Source: Polaribacter butkevichii
GTDB lineage: Bacteria; Bacteroidota; Bacteroidia; Flavobacteriales; Flavobacteriaceae
Length of the DNA stretch: 64,000 bases
Reading direction: 5' to 3'
NCBI RefSeq assembly: GCF_038024105.1
Contig: NZ_CP150661.1
Coordinates: forward strand, 1,445,001 to 1,509,000
Below, piece after piece: positions 25,865-34,339 of the stretch. Numbering within the stretch: the stretch's first letter is position 1; every line of letters begins with the position of its first letter. Below the pieces are notes generated by a model that did not search any database, was not told the DNA's origin, and saw only the letters and a program-made list of their open reading frames with translations. The position numbers and the translations under genes were made by a program.

Positions 25865-25981
25865 CTTTTTAAGTTCGTTGGAAATAACTACAACACTATC
25901 TTTAATTTTAGACAATCTTTCTTCTGTCTTTTTAATTATAGTGTTGAATTTTTTTCCGTCGTAATTTGAATCATCGGTCAT
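25838..25981 (-). CDS. Possible 47-aa coiled-coil protein on the opposite strand
   Basis: A minus-strand frame beginning MTDDSNYDGKKFNTIIKK and ending LKELSENF has a coherent amphipathic helical pattern (heptad-like V/I/L spacing). It overlaps the tail of the 25589 gene by 27 bases. If real, it is one of the few cassette genes pointing against the array. Confidence 0.35.
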   Translation of the reverse strand: MTDDSNYDGKKFNTIIKKTEERLSKIKDSVVVISNELKKLKELSENF

Positions 25982-25996
25982 TTGAAAAAGTACTTT

Positions 25997-26124
25997 ATGC
26001 AACACCGTGTATAATTAATAAGGGCTGATGTCTTGTTAAAATTTATTTTTTTCTATCTACAAAGTGCCAAATGAACAGTAACTTATAACTACCCCTTACT
26101 TACCATACACGTAACACGTTGCCA
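25997..26124 (+). repeat. attC-like cassette junction site 24, atypical
   Basis: Left core ATGCAAC, right core GTTGCCA. Inner arms GTGTAT/ATACAC are extended by TTAATAAGGG against CCCCTTACTTA. The centre lacks the usual TTGC/GCAA arm and the GGAA hairpin. Confidence 0.7.
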
Positions 26125-26572
26125 AAAATTGTCCAGAACCACTCAAACCGTTGGAAAAAAAACAACAAAACTCTTGAATTTTAAAATGTTAGACACTCTC
26201 TCGCGAGTCAAAAATTTAGTTTTTATAAAAATTAAAAAGGTTGAAAATGTATAGATTCTTAAAACAAAGTTTGTGGAATTTTCACTCAAACTCAAAATTT
26301 TAAAAGGCGGAGAAATCTCGTTTTTCAAGAATAAAAAAAACCACTCAAATGTTGAATTTCCAATTATTGCGGAGTGAAAATCTTTGCGGAATTTTCACTC
26401 AAACGCAAAATTTGAAAATTAGGAAAGATCTCGTAAGTCAAAACATGAAAAACACTCAAATGTTGAATTCCAAATATTGCGGAATTGAAAATGTTGGCGG
26501 AATTATCTCTTGAACACTAAATCTCGAAAATAATAACCAAAATCGGAAAAACTAAAAACAACTTTAGGCAAC
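26118..26572 (+). mobile_element. Noncoding cassette, family F copy 3
   Basis: A 455-bp family F unit, close to copy 1 at 22928, with ACTCTCTCGCGAGT. Ends GTTGCC/GGCAAC. No credible gene. Confidence 0.8.
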
Positions 26573-26700
26573 ACCGTGTAAAAAAAATTGCTTAATTTTA
26601 GCTTAATAAAAATTAGTCGCATTTCTATAAACTCCTATTTTCCTTCGGAAAATAGCCGTTCATTTTAATCGCAACTTTTCATAACACAACAACGTTGGGC
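26566..26700 (+). repeat. attC-like cassette junction site 25
   Basis: Left core AGGCAAC, right core GTTGGGC. Family F subtype: arms GTGT/ACAC, hairpin CTATTTTCC/GGAAAATAG. Confidence 0.8.
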
Positions 26701-26767
26701 TTAATTTGAGTGAAAATTAAAAAATTAATCCAAGTGATTTAAAAACAGAGTTAATATTCTATATTAA

Positions 26768-27265
26768 ATGGAGAAAATTAGAAATTATAGCGAAGATGAA
26801 TATGGATTATTCATTATGTCTGAATTAACAAAAATAGAAGACATTGAATTAACTATTTTGAAAGGACATATTTTTACTGAATTTACATTAAATTGTTACT
26901 TGGAAAGTATATCAACCAATAACGATTCAAATTTTTTTAAAGAAAATTTCTCTTATAGTGCGAAAACAAAATTGCTACGCCTTTTCGGAGAATTGAATAC
27001 TAATAAAGGAGAATTGATAATTAAAAGTCTAAATGTTCTTAATAAATTGAGAAATACAATAGCACATTCTTTAGATGTTAATGAACAATTAATAGTTGAA
27101 TTTTTAGCTATTTTAAGAAAAATAAGCCCTAATAAAGGAAATTTCAATAACACAGACTCTCCTATTCTATACAGATTAGAAGGAGGAATTGCTTTTATTT
27201 GCGGAATTATTTTTTCAAGATACTGCATAAATCGGAATAAAAAAACTAAGCCCAACACCGTGTAG
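26768..27265 (+). CDS. HEPN-like helical protein with RNTIAH motif, 165 aa
   Basis: An all-helical soluble protein. Residues 95-100 read RNTIAH, preceded by LNKLRN, which fits the Rx4-6H motif of HEPN ribonucleases, and the helix layout around it is compatible. Related small proteins are also annotated as MltR/DUF4145-like. A ribonuclease or toxin role is possible but not shown; no antitoxin gene accompanies it in the cassette. The last residues (KPNTV) are encoded by the junction site. Cassette ends: GTTGGGCTTA/TAAGCCCAAC. Confidence 0.7.
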   Translation: MEKIRNYSEDEYGLFIMSELTKIEDIELTILKGHIFTEFTLNCYLESISTNNDSNFFKENFSYSAKTKLLRLFGELNTNKGELIIKSLNVLNKLRNTIAHSLDVNEQLIVEFLAILRKISPNKGNFNNTDSPILYRLEGGIAFICGIIFSRYCINRNKKTKPNTV

Positions 27266-27382
27266 TAAAAATTGCTATATTTAGCTAAACTAAAACCTGT
27301 TGCTTTTTTGCAAACTTCTGAATTTCCGTTGGAAATTCCTCGTTCACAAAATCGCAACTTTCAATACACAACAACGTTGCCA
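27250..27382 (+). repeat. attC-like cassette junction site 26
   Basis: Left core GCCCAAC, right core GTTGCCA. Inner arms GTGTA/TACAC; hairpin GAATTTCC/GGAAATTC. Confidence 0.84.
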
Positions 27383-27899
27383 AAAACTGGTGAATCGAGC
27401 CGAATACAAGTCGTTTAGTAAAATATAATTTTGGCTTTTTTTTAGTTTGTAAATCTGAAAAAAGTTAAACACTCTCTCGCGAATTAAAATTTTGAAAAAT
27501 CGGAGAGTTTTCTAAATTTTACAAAAAAGGAATTTACTCAAACGCTGAAACCAAGATTGCGGAGAAATCACTCAAATATGAATTTCTAAACTTTGCGGAA
27601 TTCAGCAAAATGCGGAACAAAAACTGTGCGGAATTTTCTCTAAAAAAAGTTTAGTAAGGCTGAGAATTTTCTGAAAATTAAATTAAGTGAAAATTATTGT
27701 CGGAATTAAGCACGTGAGAAAACACTCAAACGCTGAAAACCAAAGTTGAGGAATTTTTACTCAGAATTTAATTTATCAAGTTTACGGAATTGGAAATGCA
27801 TGAAAAATGGAATTTAATGAAATTACTACTTGTAAATTAAAAATAACGTGAATATTAAACGAAATATGGAAATGGAAATAAAATAACGCATTTGGCAAC
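27376..27899 (+). mobile_element. Noncoding cassette, family C copy 4
   Basis: A 524-bp unit that looks identical to the copy at 11082. Ends GTTGCCAAA/TTTGGCAAC. Confidence 0.8.
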
Positions 27900-28025
27900 A
27901 CCTTGTATAAAAAATTGCTAAATTTGGCTTAATCAAGGTTTGTTGCATTTCTGTCACCTCCTATTTTCCTACGGAAAATAGCCGTCGACTTAAAACGCAA
28001 CTTTCCATACAAAACAACGTTGTAG
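27893..28025 (+). repeat. attC-like cassette junction site 27
   Basis: Left core TGGCAAC, right core GTTGTAG. Inner arms TTGTAT/ATACAA; hairpin CTATTTTCC/GGAAAATAG. Confidence 0.85.
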
Positions 28026-28047
28026 CCAATTAAAAAAAATCACGTTA

Positions 28048-29532
28048 ATGAATAGAATATCAGTACTTTTAATTATCATGACTTTATCTTTTAAAATTTC
28101 TCTTGGTCAGAATTTTGGAGATTTTCCAAAAATAGAAAAACAAAAACTACTTAATGATTTAGAAATTCTTTATCAAGGTTTAGATAAGTTTCATTCTGGA
28201 ATGTATTGGTATACGCCAAAAGATAGCGTAGATATTGCTTTTAAAAATGTGAAGTCAAAAATAAGTGAAGATATGAACGTTCTTCAATTTCATAAACTTA
28301 TTGCGCCTTTAGTTGCCCTTTCAAGAGAAGACCATACAGACATATATTTACCAAAAAAAATAATTGAAAAGAGAAATTTAGAATCTACTTTTATTCCTCT
28401 AACTTTTGTTTTTTTAGGAACAAAATTATATTGCGTTAAAAATGGTTCAAACTATCAAGAATTAATAATTGAAGGAAAGGAAATTGAATCTATAAATGGA
28501 GAAAAACCTATAGATATTGTTGAGAAAATTGGAAATTTATTTGCATCTGACGGATATATAAAACCCGTTAAATATAGCGACTTAGAAGGTTTTAATTTCT
28601 CTAAATATTATTTTTATTATTACGGCAACATAACAGATGTAACTATTAAATTTCAAGAATTTGAAAACCCAATAATTATTAAGCCTTTAAAAATTGAAAA
28701 TATCAATAAAAATTTACGCTCGAGAAATACAAATAAAAAAGGCGATAAAAATAAGGAGTTATTAGAATTCAAAATACTCAACAAAACAACGGCATACTTA
28801 GGACTTCACTCGTTTTCTAACTCTGATATAAAAAAGGAAACAAAAGAAAAAAGTTTGAGTAAATTTTTAGAAAACAGTTTCAAATCAATTTTAGTTAATA
28901 AAATTACAAATCTAATAATTGACGTAAGTGAAAATGGAGGTGGGACTGAAGGAAATGAAGGAATTGTTTATTCATATCTTGGAGACAATTATCAAAAATA
29001 CAAGAAAGTAAGAGCAAAAACTCAAAAAGCAGTTCTTGATAATGGAATTGACAAACCAATAACATTAAAAACATTTGGCTTTTTAGAAAGAACATTTGTA
29101 AACAAAAAAATGACAGATGGTTCTTTAGAAAGGAAGCAATGGATTGGATACGGTTTAATGGCTTACAAAAAAGAACCAAAAAATAAATTTTCAGGAAAAA
29201 CATATGTTATTATTAGTCCAATAACTTATTCTGGTGGAAGTGAGTTTAGTAATATGGTTTATTCAAATGACAAAGGAACTTTTGTTGGTCAAGAAACTGG
29301 AGGCGGATATTTGGGAAATACAAGTGGCTATAGTAAAGAACTTATTTTACCAAATTCGAAAATTGAAATAGACATACCAGCATTGCAATTTGTTATGAAT
29401 GTTGAGCAAAAACTACCGTTTGGAAGCGGAGTAGTTCCTGACCATAAAGTTATACAGACTTTTGATCAGTACATAAATAATGTAAACGCACCTTTAGAAT
29501 ATATTTTAGAAAAAATTAAGAATGAAAAATAA
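28048..29532 (+). CDS. S41-family peptidase, secreted, 494 aa
   Basis: Serine protease of the C-terminal-processing (tail-specific) family. A signal peptide (ISVLLIIMTLSFKISLGQ) directs export. The catalytic region reads IISPITYSGGSEFSNMV with the nucleophile serine around residues 395-398, followed by GQETGGGYLGNTSGY; the earlier IIDVSENGGGTEGNE is the conserved strand before it. A PDZ-like segment with INGEKPIDIVEKIG lies near residues 150-165. It is intact, and among the largest single-gene cassettes here. Ends GTTGTAGCCA/TGGCTACAAC. Confidence 0.92.
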   Translation: MNRISVLLIIMTLSFKISLGQNFGDFPKIEKQKLLNDLEILYQGLDKFHSGMYWYTPKDSVDIAFKNVKSKISEDMNVLQFHKLIAPLVALSREDHTDIYLPKKIIEKRNLESTFIPLTFVFLGTKLYCVKNGSNYQELIIEGKEIESINGEKPIDIVEKIGNLFASDGYIKPVKYSDLEGFNFSKYYFYYYGNITDVTIKFQEFENPIIIKPLKIENINKNLRSRNTNKKGDKNKELLEFKILNKTTAYLGLHSFSNSDIKKETKEKSLSKFLENSFKSILVNKITNLIIDVSENGGGTEGNEGIVYSYLGDNYQKYKKVRAKTQKAVLDNGIDKPITLKTFGFLERTFVNKKMTDGSLERKQWIGYGLMAYKKEPKNKFSGKTYVIISPITYSGGSEFSNMVYSNDKGTFVGQETGGGYLGNTSGYSKELILPNSKIEIDIPALQFVMNVEQKLPFGSGVVPDHKVIQTFDQYINNVNAPLEYILEKIKNEK

Positions 29533-29536
29533 CTGG

Positions 29537-29669
29537 CTACAACACCGTATAAACTTTATTGCTGGTTTTAGCTCACTTGGGAAATTCCTCCGGAATTTCG
29601 CCGTTCGTGCTTTATTTAGTAAATTAACTGCTTGAAACACGCAACAAAGCTTATACAACAACGTTGCCA
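29537..29669 (+). repeat. attC-like cassette junction site 28
   Basis: Left core CTACAAC, right core GTTGCCA. Inner arms GTATAA/TTATAC; hairpin GAAATTCC/GGAATTTC. Confidence 0.86.
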
Positions 29670-29674
29670 AACAT

Positions 29675-30388
29675 ATGAGAACGAAACTTATTAAAGTATT
29701 TATATTACTGGTAATTACAGTTACTATTTTTCTAATCTATTCAAATAGAAAAATAAATGGAATATGGATTGGAACGTATATAAGTTACGACAATAGTAAG
29801 TATAATTCAATTAATGAATCTCTAATAAATTTTAATACTTTTAACTTCAAATACATTAATCCTTATCTAAAAAAGGACAGTATAATAAAAAGAAATTACA
29901 TTACTCTTGGTAATCTCATATTTTCAAAACCAATTAACGAATTTGAAACAATTCAAACTAAAATTGTTAATTTTAAAAATGACAGTTTAATATTGAAAAG
30001 TGTTTTAGAGACTAAAGCATATAGAAAAATTCCTGACTCTTTAAAATCTAATTCAAATCAAACTCTTGAATTAAAAAACAAATTTTTTAAAATAGAAAAT
30101 CAAAGAAATATTGACACAATATATTTTAGTGAAAAATATTTATTTTTTAAAGGGAAAAAGAAAAAACGTGAAAAATGGGAATCCACAGGTTACTGGAAAT
30201 TAATATATTTTGAAAATTATTATGTAATATTTAGTAATTTCTCACCAATTGTTGTGAATAAATCAAACGAATATTTAAATTTTAATCAATTAACAAAAGA
30301 TAGAAATAATGTTCTCAAAGTAATTGAAATTGAAGGAAAGATAAATGATATTGAAATAATAAAAAAGAATATTGAAATGAATCAATAA
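29675..30388 (+). CDS. Membrane-anchored hypothetical protein, 237 aa (duplicated cassette, copy 2)
   Basis: The translated protein is identical to that at 10234: one N-terminal membrane helix, then NGIWIGTYISYD and a lysine-rich exported domain. The downstream site is also the same sequence, but the upstream site is a GTATAA/TTATAC subtype instead of GTATAG/ATATAC, so the copied unit begins exactly at the core GTT. Confidence 0.8.
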   Translation: MRTKLIKVFILLVITVTIFLIYSNRKINGIWIGTYISYDNSKYNSINESLINFNTFNFKYINPYLKKDSIIKRNYITLGNLIFSKPINEFETIQTKIVNFKNDSLILKSVLETKAYRKIPDSLKSNSNQTLELKNKFFKIENQRNIDTIYFSEKYLFFKGKKKKREKWESTGYWKLIYFENYYVIFSNFSPIVVNKSNEYLNFNQLTKDRNNVLKVIEIEGKINDIEIIKKNIEMNQ

Positions 30389-30394
30389 TACGTT

Positions 30395-30529
30395 TGGCAA
30401 CACCGTGTATAAAAAATTGCTATATTTAGCATAGACTAAAACTTGTTGCTCTTTTGCTAACTTCTGAATTTCCGCTGGAAATTCCTCGTTCACAAAATCG
30501 CAACTTTCCATAACACAACAACGTTGTAG
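30395..30529 (+). repeat. attC-like cassette junction site 29
   Basis: Left core TGGCAAC, right core GTTGTAG. Same body as the site at 10954; arms GTGTAT/ATAACAC; hairpin GAATTTCC/GGAAATTC. Confidence 0.83.
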
Positions 30530-30547
30530 CCAATATAAGAAACGCCT

Positions 30548-31402
30548 ATGGGAACTTGGGGAACAGGAATTTCTTCAAATGATATTTACGAAGATATTAA
30601 CTATGAATTCTTTGAATTATATAATCAAGGGATGGAAGTCTCTGCGATTACCGAAAAGTTAATTAAGGAAAATAAGGAACTGATTGATTCTCATGAAGAC
30701 CAAAATAATTTTTGGATAACTATCGCAAAATCTCAATGGGAATGTAAATCACTTGACCCAAAAGTTCTTAATCGAATTAAAGATATTGTCGAATCTGGAA
30801 AGGATATTGAATTGTGGAAAGAACTTGACTCTTCAACATCTGATTTGACTAAAAGGAAAAAAGTTTTAGTTAGTTTTTTAGAGAAAATATCGACCGAAAA
30901 AAAGACATCTCGAAAACGAAAGGTAAAAAAATCACGAAATGCAATTTTTGAAAAAGGCGATTGTTTGGCTTTTAAATTAAATGATGGAGATTATTGTGGA
31001 GTTTTTGTTTTAGAATCAGAAAAGGAAACGGAATTCGGACTGAATTTAATTGTTGTAACTGACATTAAACAATCAGAAAAACCAACTGAAAAAGATTTCG
31101 AAAACGCAAAACTATTATTTAGACTTGAACAACAAATAAACAAAGAGTATAAACCAAAAGAACAAATTAGTTGGTATTATGCTCAACATTTCAAAAAATC
31201 GGAAACGGAATTTGAAAAAATTGGACAATTAAAAGTTAATAAAGATTATTTTTCAAATAAAGATTATCAGAGTTTTTCGAATTGGGACAATCTGAAATTA
31301 TTTCAAGACGAATTCTATTCTGACTTTGAAAATAATAAGTGTAAAAACAAAGTTAAATTGAGTAGCTTAAGGAAAAAATACTGGCTACAACAACGTATAT
31401 AA
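30548..31402 (+). CDS. DUF4259-type protein, 284 aa
   Basis: The N-terminus MGTWGTGISSNDIYEDI is the hallmark start of DUF4259 proteins, followed by a helical region with WECKSLDPKVL. A basic linker (KKTSRKRKVKKS, near residues 117-128) leads to a second beta-rich domain containing GDCLAFKLNDGDYCGVFVLESE. The function is unknown. The stop lies in the junction site, so the last residues (WLQQRI) come from it. Cassette ends: GTTGTAGCCA/TGGCTACAAC, the same cores as the S41 peptidase cassette. Confidence 0.85.
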   Translation: MGTWGTGISSNDIYEDINYEFFELYNQGMEVSAITEKLIKENKELIDSHEDQNNFWITIAKSQWECKSLDPKVLNRIKDIVESGKDIELWKELDSSTSDLTKRKKVLVSFLEKISTEKKTSRKRKVKKSRNAIFEKGDCLAFKLNDGDYCGVFVLESEKETEFGLNLIVVTDIKQSEKPTEKDFENAKLLFRLEQQINKEYKPKEQISWYYAQHFKKSETEFEKIGQLKVNKDYFSNKDYQSFSNWDNLKLFQDEFYSDFENNKCKNKVKLSSLRKKYWLQQRI

Positions 31403-31515
31403 TCCATTGCTAGTACTAGCCTACTTACGAAAATCCTCACGGATTTTCTATTCGGTTTTTATTTGCTAAATTACGTGCTAAACCACGCAACGTATCATAT
31501 ACAAAACCGTTGCCA
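31385..31515 (+). repeat. attC-like cassette junction site 30
   Basis: Left core CTACAAC, right core GTTGCCA. Inner arms GTATAT/ATATAC; hairpin GAAAATCC/GGATTTTC. Confidence 0.86.
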
Positions 31516-31965
31516 AAAATTATCCAGAAACACTCAAACCGTTGGAAAAAAAACAATAAAACTCTTGAATTTTAAAATGTTAGACACTCTCTCGCGAGTC
31601 AAAGATTTAGTTTTTTATAAAAATTAAAAAGGTTGAAAATATATAGATTATTAAAACAAAATTTGTGGAATTTTTACTCAAACTTAAAATTTAAAAAGGC
31701 GGAGAAATCTCGTTTTTTTTTTAATAAAAGAAACCACTCAAATGTTGAATTTCTAATTATTTCGGAATAAAATCTTTGCGGAATTTTCACTCAAACGCTT
31801 AATTTTAAAATACGGAAAGATCTCGAAAATCAAAACATGAAAAAATACTCAAATGTTGAATTCCAAATATTGCGGAATTGAAAATGTTGGCGGAATTGTC
31901 ACTCGAACGCTAAATCTCGAAAATAATAACCAAACTAGGAAAAACAAAAAATAACTTTAGGCAAC
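31509..31965 (+). mobile_element. Noncoding cassette, family F copy 4
   Basis: A 457-bp, somewhat diverged family F unit with ACTCTCTCGCGAGT and several ACTCAAAC / GCGGAATT units. Ends GTTGCC/GGCAAC. Confidence 0.8.
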
Positions 31966-32093
31966 ACCGTGTAAAAAAAATTGCTTAATTTTAGCTTAAT
32001 AAAAATTAGTGGCTTTTCTATAAACTTCTATTTTCCTTCGGAAAATAGCCGTTCATTTTAATCGCAACTTTTCATAACACAACAACGTTGTAA
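31959..32093 (+). repeat. attC-like cassette junction site 31
   Basis: Left core AGGCAAC, right core GTTGTAA. Family F subtype: arms GTGT/ACAC, hairpin CTATTTTCC/GGAAAATAG. Confidence 0.8.
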
Positions 32094-32600
32094 AAAACTA
32101 CTGAATCGCGCCAGAAACAAATAATTTATTTTAAATTAACTTTTGGCTTTTAAGTTTGAAAACCTAAATGTTGGAAAATAAATTTTCAGAAATATGAAAC
32201 ACTTTCTCGCGAGTGAAAATTTCTCTAAATTGGAAAGTTTGAGAAATTTAATAAAAAGGTTTTACTCAAACGCTTGAGAACCCAAATTGCGGAATTCTTA
32301 CTCAACCTCTGAATTTATAAAGTTTAAGGAATTCAGCAAAACACTAAAAAAAGGTCTTGCAAAATTGGAGAATTTTAGTATTTAAAAAATAATTTACTCA
32401 AACTCTGAAAACCAAAATTGCGGAAAAAAAATAAAAATGCTGGAATTCTTACTCAAACGATAAATTTGGAAATTTAGTAAAACACCAAAAATCAGAATTG
32501 CTGAATTAATTCTTAAAAATAAATCTAAAAAAATAAAAGTTGAATTAGTAGAAGCTAAAAAAACCAAAACTATGGAAAAATTAAACACGCATTTTACAAC
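32087..32600 (+). mobile_element. Noncoding cassette, family G copy 1
   Basis: A 514-bp cassette with ends GTTGTAAAA/TTTTACAAC. The shared element appears as ACTTTCTCGCGAGT, followed by GGAAAGTTT. It is nearly identical to 62695-63196 apart from small indels near the 3' end. Confidence 0.78.
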
Positions 32601-32727
32601 AACTTGTATAAAAAATTGCTACTTTTAGCTAAAACAAAAGCTGTTGCATTTTTGTAAACTTCTGAATTTCCGTTGGAAATTCCTCGTTGACAAAAATCGC
32701 AACTTTCCATACAAAAACACGTTGGCA
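32594..32727 (+). repeat. attC-like cassette junction site 32
   Basis: Left core TTACAAC, right core GTTGGCA. Inner arms TTGTAT/ATACAA; hairpin GAATTTCC/GGAAATTC. Confidence 0.85.
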
Positions 32728-32754
32728 ACTATTACTCACTCAAAATCTGAAAAA

Positions 32755-33267
32755 TTGAAAATCGGAATTAAAAAATATTTTTCAATACTATTTTACAAAA
32801 CCAAAATAGAAAATTGGAATAAAATAGGAAAAATCAAAAGTTTTCTAATTTTACTATTTAGTATTTTACCTTTAATTCTCTTTAAAGTTAGAGAAGATTT
32901 AGATTCTCTAAATAACTTTGAAATATTAGGGATTAGTATTATGATTTTTGTCTTTGTAATTTTATTTTTAGCATTTATAACTAAACTTTGGAGTTGGTTC
33001 GGAATTGAATTTAAGAAACCAACTTGGAATGAAAATCCTCTTTCTTTAAATTCTTCAAAAAGTTTGAATTTTTTCCAATTTATGGGATTTTGGTTTATTA
33101 CTTCAGGAATTATTAAAATTCTTTTTATTGGAGTTTTTCATCAAAAATTTGACAAAGAAAGTATTCTATTATTTGTTTATGGAATTAGTTTAATAATTGG
33201 AATAAAATTGAGTTTAAAAATATTGAATAAAAACGGAAATAAAAAAACAGTTGCCAACACCGTATAA
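32755..33267 (+). CDS. Multispan membrane protein, 170 aa
   Basis: I place the start at TTG 32755, 34 bases after the right core; the open frame extending back to 32644 runs through the junction site. Four membrane helices are evident (SFLILLFSILPLILF; ISIMIFVFVILFLAFI; MGFWFITSGIIKILFIGVF; LFVYGISLIIGIKL). No family is recognised. The stop and the residues VANTV come from the junction site. Cassette ends: GTTGGCAAC/GTTGCCAAC. Confidence 0.65.
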   Translation: MKIGIKKYFSILFYKTKIENWNKIGKIKSFLILLFSILPLILFKVREDLDSLNNFEILGISIMIFVFVILFLAFITKLWSWFGIEFKKPTWNENPLSLNSSKSLNFFQFMGFWFITSGIIKILFIGVFHQKFDKESILLFVYGISLIIGIKLSLKILNKNGNKKTVANTV

Positions 33268-33385
33268 AAAAAATTGCTAAATTAGTACTTAATCAAAGGC
33301 AGTTGCATTTTTGCCAACTTCTGAATTTCCTTCGGAAATTCCTCGCTGACAAAACCGCAACTTTTCTTATACAACAACGTTGCAA
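33252..33385 (+). repeat. attC-like cassette junction site 33
   Basis: Left core TGCCAAC, right core GTTGCAA. Inner arms GTATAA/TTATAC; hairpin GAATTTCC/GGAAATTC. Confidence 0.85.
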
Positions 33386-33750
33386 GTAATTGGCGGAAAC
33401 CACTCAGACACTTGAAATTTGCGGTTCAAAACTCTTGAATTTAAAAACGGAAAAAAGCTAGACACTCTCTCGTTCGGCAAAATTTGTAAAATTGGAGAGT
33501 TTTAGCAATTTAATCAAAATGAATTTACTCAATCCCTGAAAATCCAAAATTGCGGAATTTAGCAAAATGCCGGAATTTTCACTCAAACCCTGAATTTAAT
33601 AAGTTTGCGGAATTTAGCAAAACACGAAAAATCTAGAGCGCGAAATTCACTCAAACCTTGAATGACAAACTTGGCGGAATTACCACTCAAACGTTGAATT
33701 TTGAAAATGAAAAAGTGCTACAAACTGAAAAAAAACCAACTACTTGCAAC
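33379..33750 (+). mobile_element. Noncoding cassette, family A copy 5
   Basis: A 372-bp unit that looks identical to the copy at 5403. It is directly followed by the short family A form, so two family A cassettes stand in tandem. Confidence 0.8.
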
Positions 33751-33878
33751 ACCGTTTATAAAAAATTGCTAAATTGTGCCTTATCAAAACTAGTCGCGTT
33801 TTTGTAAACCCCTATTTTCCTGCGGAAAATAGCCGTTCACTTTTAAACGCAACTTTCCCATAAACAACAACGTTGCAA
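33744..33878 (+). repeat. attC-like cassette junction site 34
   Basis: Left core TTGCAAC, right core GTTGCAA: here both cores match because family A cassettes lie on both sides. Inner arms GTTTAT/ATAAAC; hairpin CTATTTTCC/GGAAAATAG. Confidence 0.85.
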
Positions 33879-34189
33879 GTAATTGGCGGAAACCACTCAG
33901 AAACTTGAAATTTGCGGTTCAAAACTCTTGAATTTAAAAATGGAAAAAGCTAGACACTCTCTCGTTCGGCAAAATTTGTAAAATTGGAGAGTTTTAGAAA
34001 TTTAATCAAAATCGATTTACTCAATCCCTGAAAATCCAAAATTGCGGAATTTAGCAAAACACGAAAAATCTAGAGCACGAAATTCACTCAAACCTTGAAT
34101 TAAAAACTTGGCGGAATTACCACTCAAACGTTGAATTTTGAAAAATTGAAAAAGTGCTACAAACTGAAAAAAAACCAACTACTTGCAAC
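33872..34189 (+). mobile_element. Noncoding cassette, family A copy 6 (short form)
   Basis: A 318-bp unit that looks identical to the copy at 23504. No credible gene. Confidence 0.8.
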
Positions 34190-34317
34190 ACCGTTTATAA
34201 AAAATTGCTAAATTGTGCCTTATCAAAACTAGTCGCGTTTTTGTAAACCCCTATTTTCCTGCGGAAAATAGCCGTTCACTTTTAAACGCAACTTTCCCAT
34301 AAACAACAACGTTGGGC
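34183..34317 (+). repeat. attC-like cassette junction site 35
   Basis: Left core TTGCAAC, right core GTTGGGC. Inner arms GTTTAT/ATAAAC; hairpin CTATTTTCC/GGAAAATAG. Confidence 0.85.
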
Positions 34318-34339
34318 ATAATTAAAAACAACATACATA

